Source of the DNA: Ricinus communis
Taxonomy: Eukaryota > Streptophyta > Magnoliopsida > Malpighiales > Euphorbiaceae
Direction of reading: 5' to 3'
Assembly (NCBI RefSeq): GCF_019578655.1
Contig: NC_063259.1
Coordinates: 3,088,001-3,152,000 of the forward strand
DNA length: 64,000 nucleotides
How positions within the stretch are numbered: position 1 is the first letter of the stretch; every line of letters begins with the position of its first letter. Of the stretch, positions 63,548 to 64,000 are shown piece by piece. A program made the position numbers and the translations under genes. The notes under the pieces are model-generated. The model was not told where the DNA came from. It searched no databases and saw only the letters and a list, made by a program, of their open reading frames with translations.

Positions 63548-63576
63548 AACAACCCTGTTGTTGTGCACTTTATCTA
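63548..63576. other. Orientation switch with hairpin and short non-satellite linker
   Basis: AACAAC (63548-63553), CCT, then GTTGTT (63557-63562) form a 6-bp stem with a 3-base loop at the end of the plus array. About 14 bases (GTGCACTTTATCTA) that fit no monomer follow, before minus monomers begin. Confidence 0.75.
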
Positions 63577-63722
63577 ATATTATTTTCTAATATTTATAAA
63601 TATACCCCTCTTATGGGGTTGTTTTCTTATATTAAAAAATATACCCCTTTTACGAAATTGTATTCTCACACTCAAACATATACGCCTCTTAATGGGTAGT
63701 TCTGTCATATTTATATATATAT
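63577..63722 (-). repeat. 39-bp satellite, inverted segment of about 150 bp
   Basis: Just under four monomers in minus orientation (TTTTCTAATATTTATAAATA, then CCCCTCTTATGGGG and so on). It ends near TATATATATATTCC, after which plus orientation resumes with TTTTGTGAGTGTGAG. Confidence 0.9.
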
Positions 63723-64000
63723 TCCTTTTGTGAGTGTGAGAAAACAATCTTATAAAAGGGATATATTTATAAGTATGAGACAACAAACTCATAAAAATGG
63801 TATCTTTATGAATATGAGAAAATAACCCCCTATGAGGTATACATTTGTAAGTATGAGAAAGCAACCCAGTAAGGGGAGTATATTTGTAAAAAACAACCCC
63901 GTAAGGGGGGTATATTTGTGAGTATAAGAAAACTACCCCCTAAGAGGGGTATATTTATGGATATGAGAGAACAACCTGTTAAAAAGAGGTATATTTTTTA
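63723..64000 (+). repeat. 39-bp satellite array, block 8 (plus, continues beyond the window)
   Basis: Seven monomers to the window edge, with a truncated one near 63885-63893 (GTAAAAAACAACC). The array certainly continues past 64000, since the last monomer is incomplete. Confidence 0.95.

Larger units (their letters stand above)
52583..63553 (+). repeat. 39-bp satellite array, block 7 (plus orientation)
   Basis: About 280 monomers. From 53350 to 58740 it is organised in 12-monomer units. Between about 59100 and 63500 the unit structure is looser, and many monomers alternate between GTGAGTATGAG, TTTTAATATGAG and GTAAATATTAG types. An 80-bp perfect-but-one duplication lies at 62031-62190. Confidence 0.96.

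Overview
The window looks like nuclear DNA of a flowering plant, probably a eudicot, from constitutive heterochromatin. The evidence is a very AT-rich short-period satellite filling about three quarters of the sequence, broken Athila-type Ty3/gypsy elements (tRNA-Asp-like primer site, TAAGTGTGGGG-type polypurine tract, gag with the Retrotrans_gag fold), and no intact host gene. I saw no rRNA or tRNA gene, no bacterial operon and no CRISPR array. Species and chromosomal position (pericentromeric, subtelomeric or interstitial) cannot be told from the sequence.

Layout. Satellite in the plus orientation (1-3483) is followed by a cluster of minus-strand retroelement remnants (3484-10189) and a 500-N assembly gap (10190-10689). 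Satellite in the minus orientation then runs from 10690 to about 26465. It is interrupted by a 0.96-kb LTR-like insert (18838-19800) and by a decayed gag fragment (23221-24285). At about 26466 the satellite flips to plus and runs to 45274. There a complete but non-autonomous Athila-like element (45275-51079, minus strand) is inserted with a perfect ATGAG target duplication. Plus satellite resumes at 51080, is inverted between about 51789 and 52577, continues plus to about 63553, is inverted again for about 150 bp, and ends plus at 64000.

The satellite monomer is 39 bp: an AT block (TATATTT), a variable stretch (GTGAGTATGAG, GTAAATATTAG, TTTTAATATGAG or ATGAATATGAG), an A-run with CAA, and a GC box (CCCCGTAAGAGGGG and variants) with dyad symmetry. 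There are roughly 1250 monomers here. Because 39 is 13 codons, several frames on both strands stay open by chance, up to 408 codons. I do not call these genes. Monomer variants are arranged in higher-order repeats of about 350, 468, 550-585, 860-877 and 1110 bp.

The retroelements belong to one extended family. One LTR (7682-9155) is shared by two internal regions, a tandem arrangement expected from LTR-LTR recombination. Both informative elements lack reverse transcriptase, RNase H and integrase, and carry only gag, gag-linker or protease remnants with many nonsense codons. They would have depended on enzymes from an autonomous relative. No gene set in the window forms a working pathway. The interest lies in the satellite: its dyad box, its higher-order structure, and its palindromic inversion junctions.
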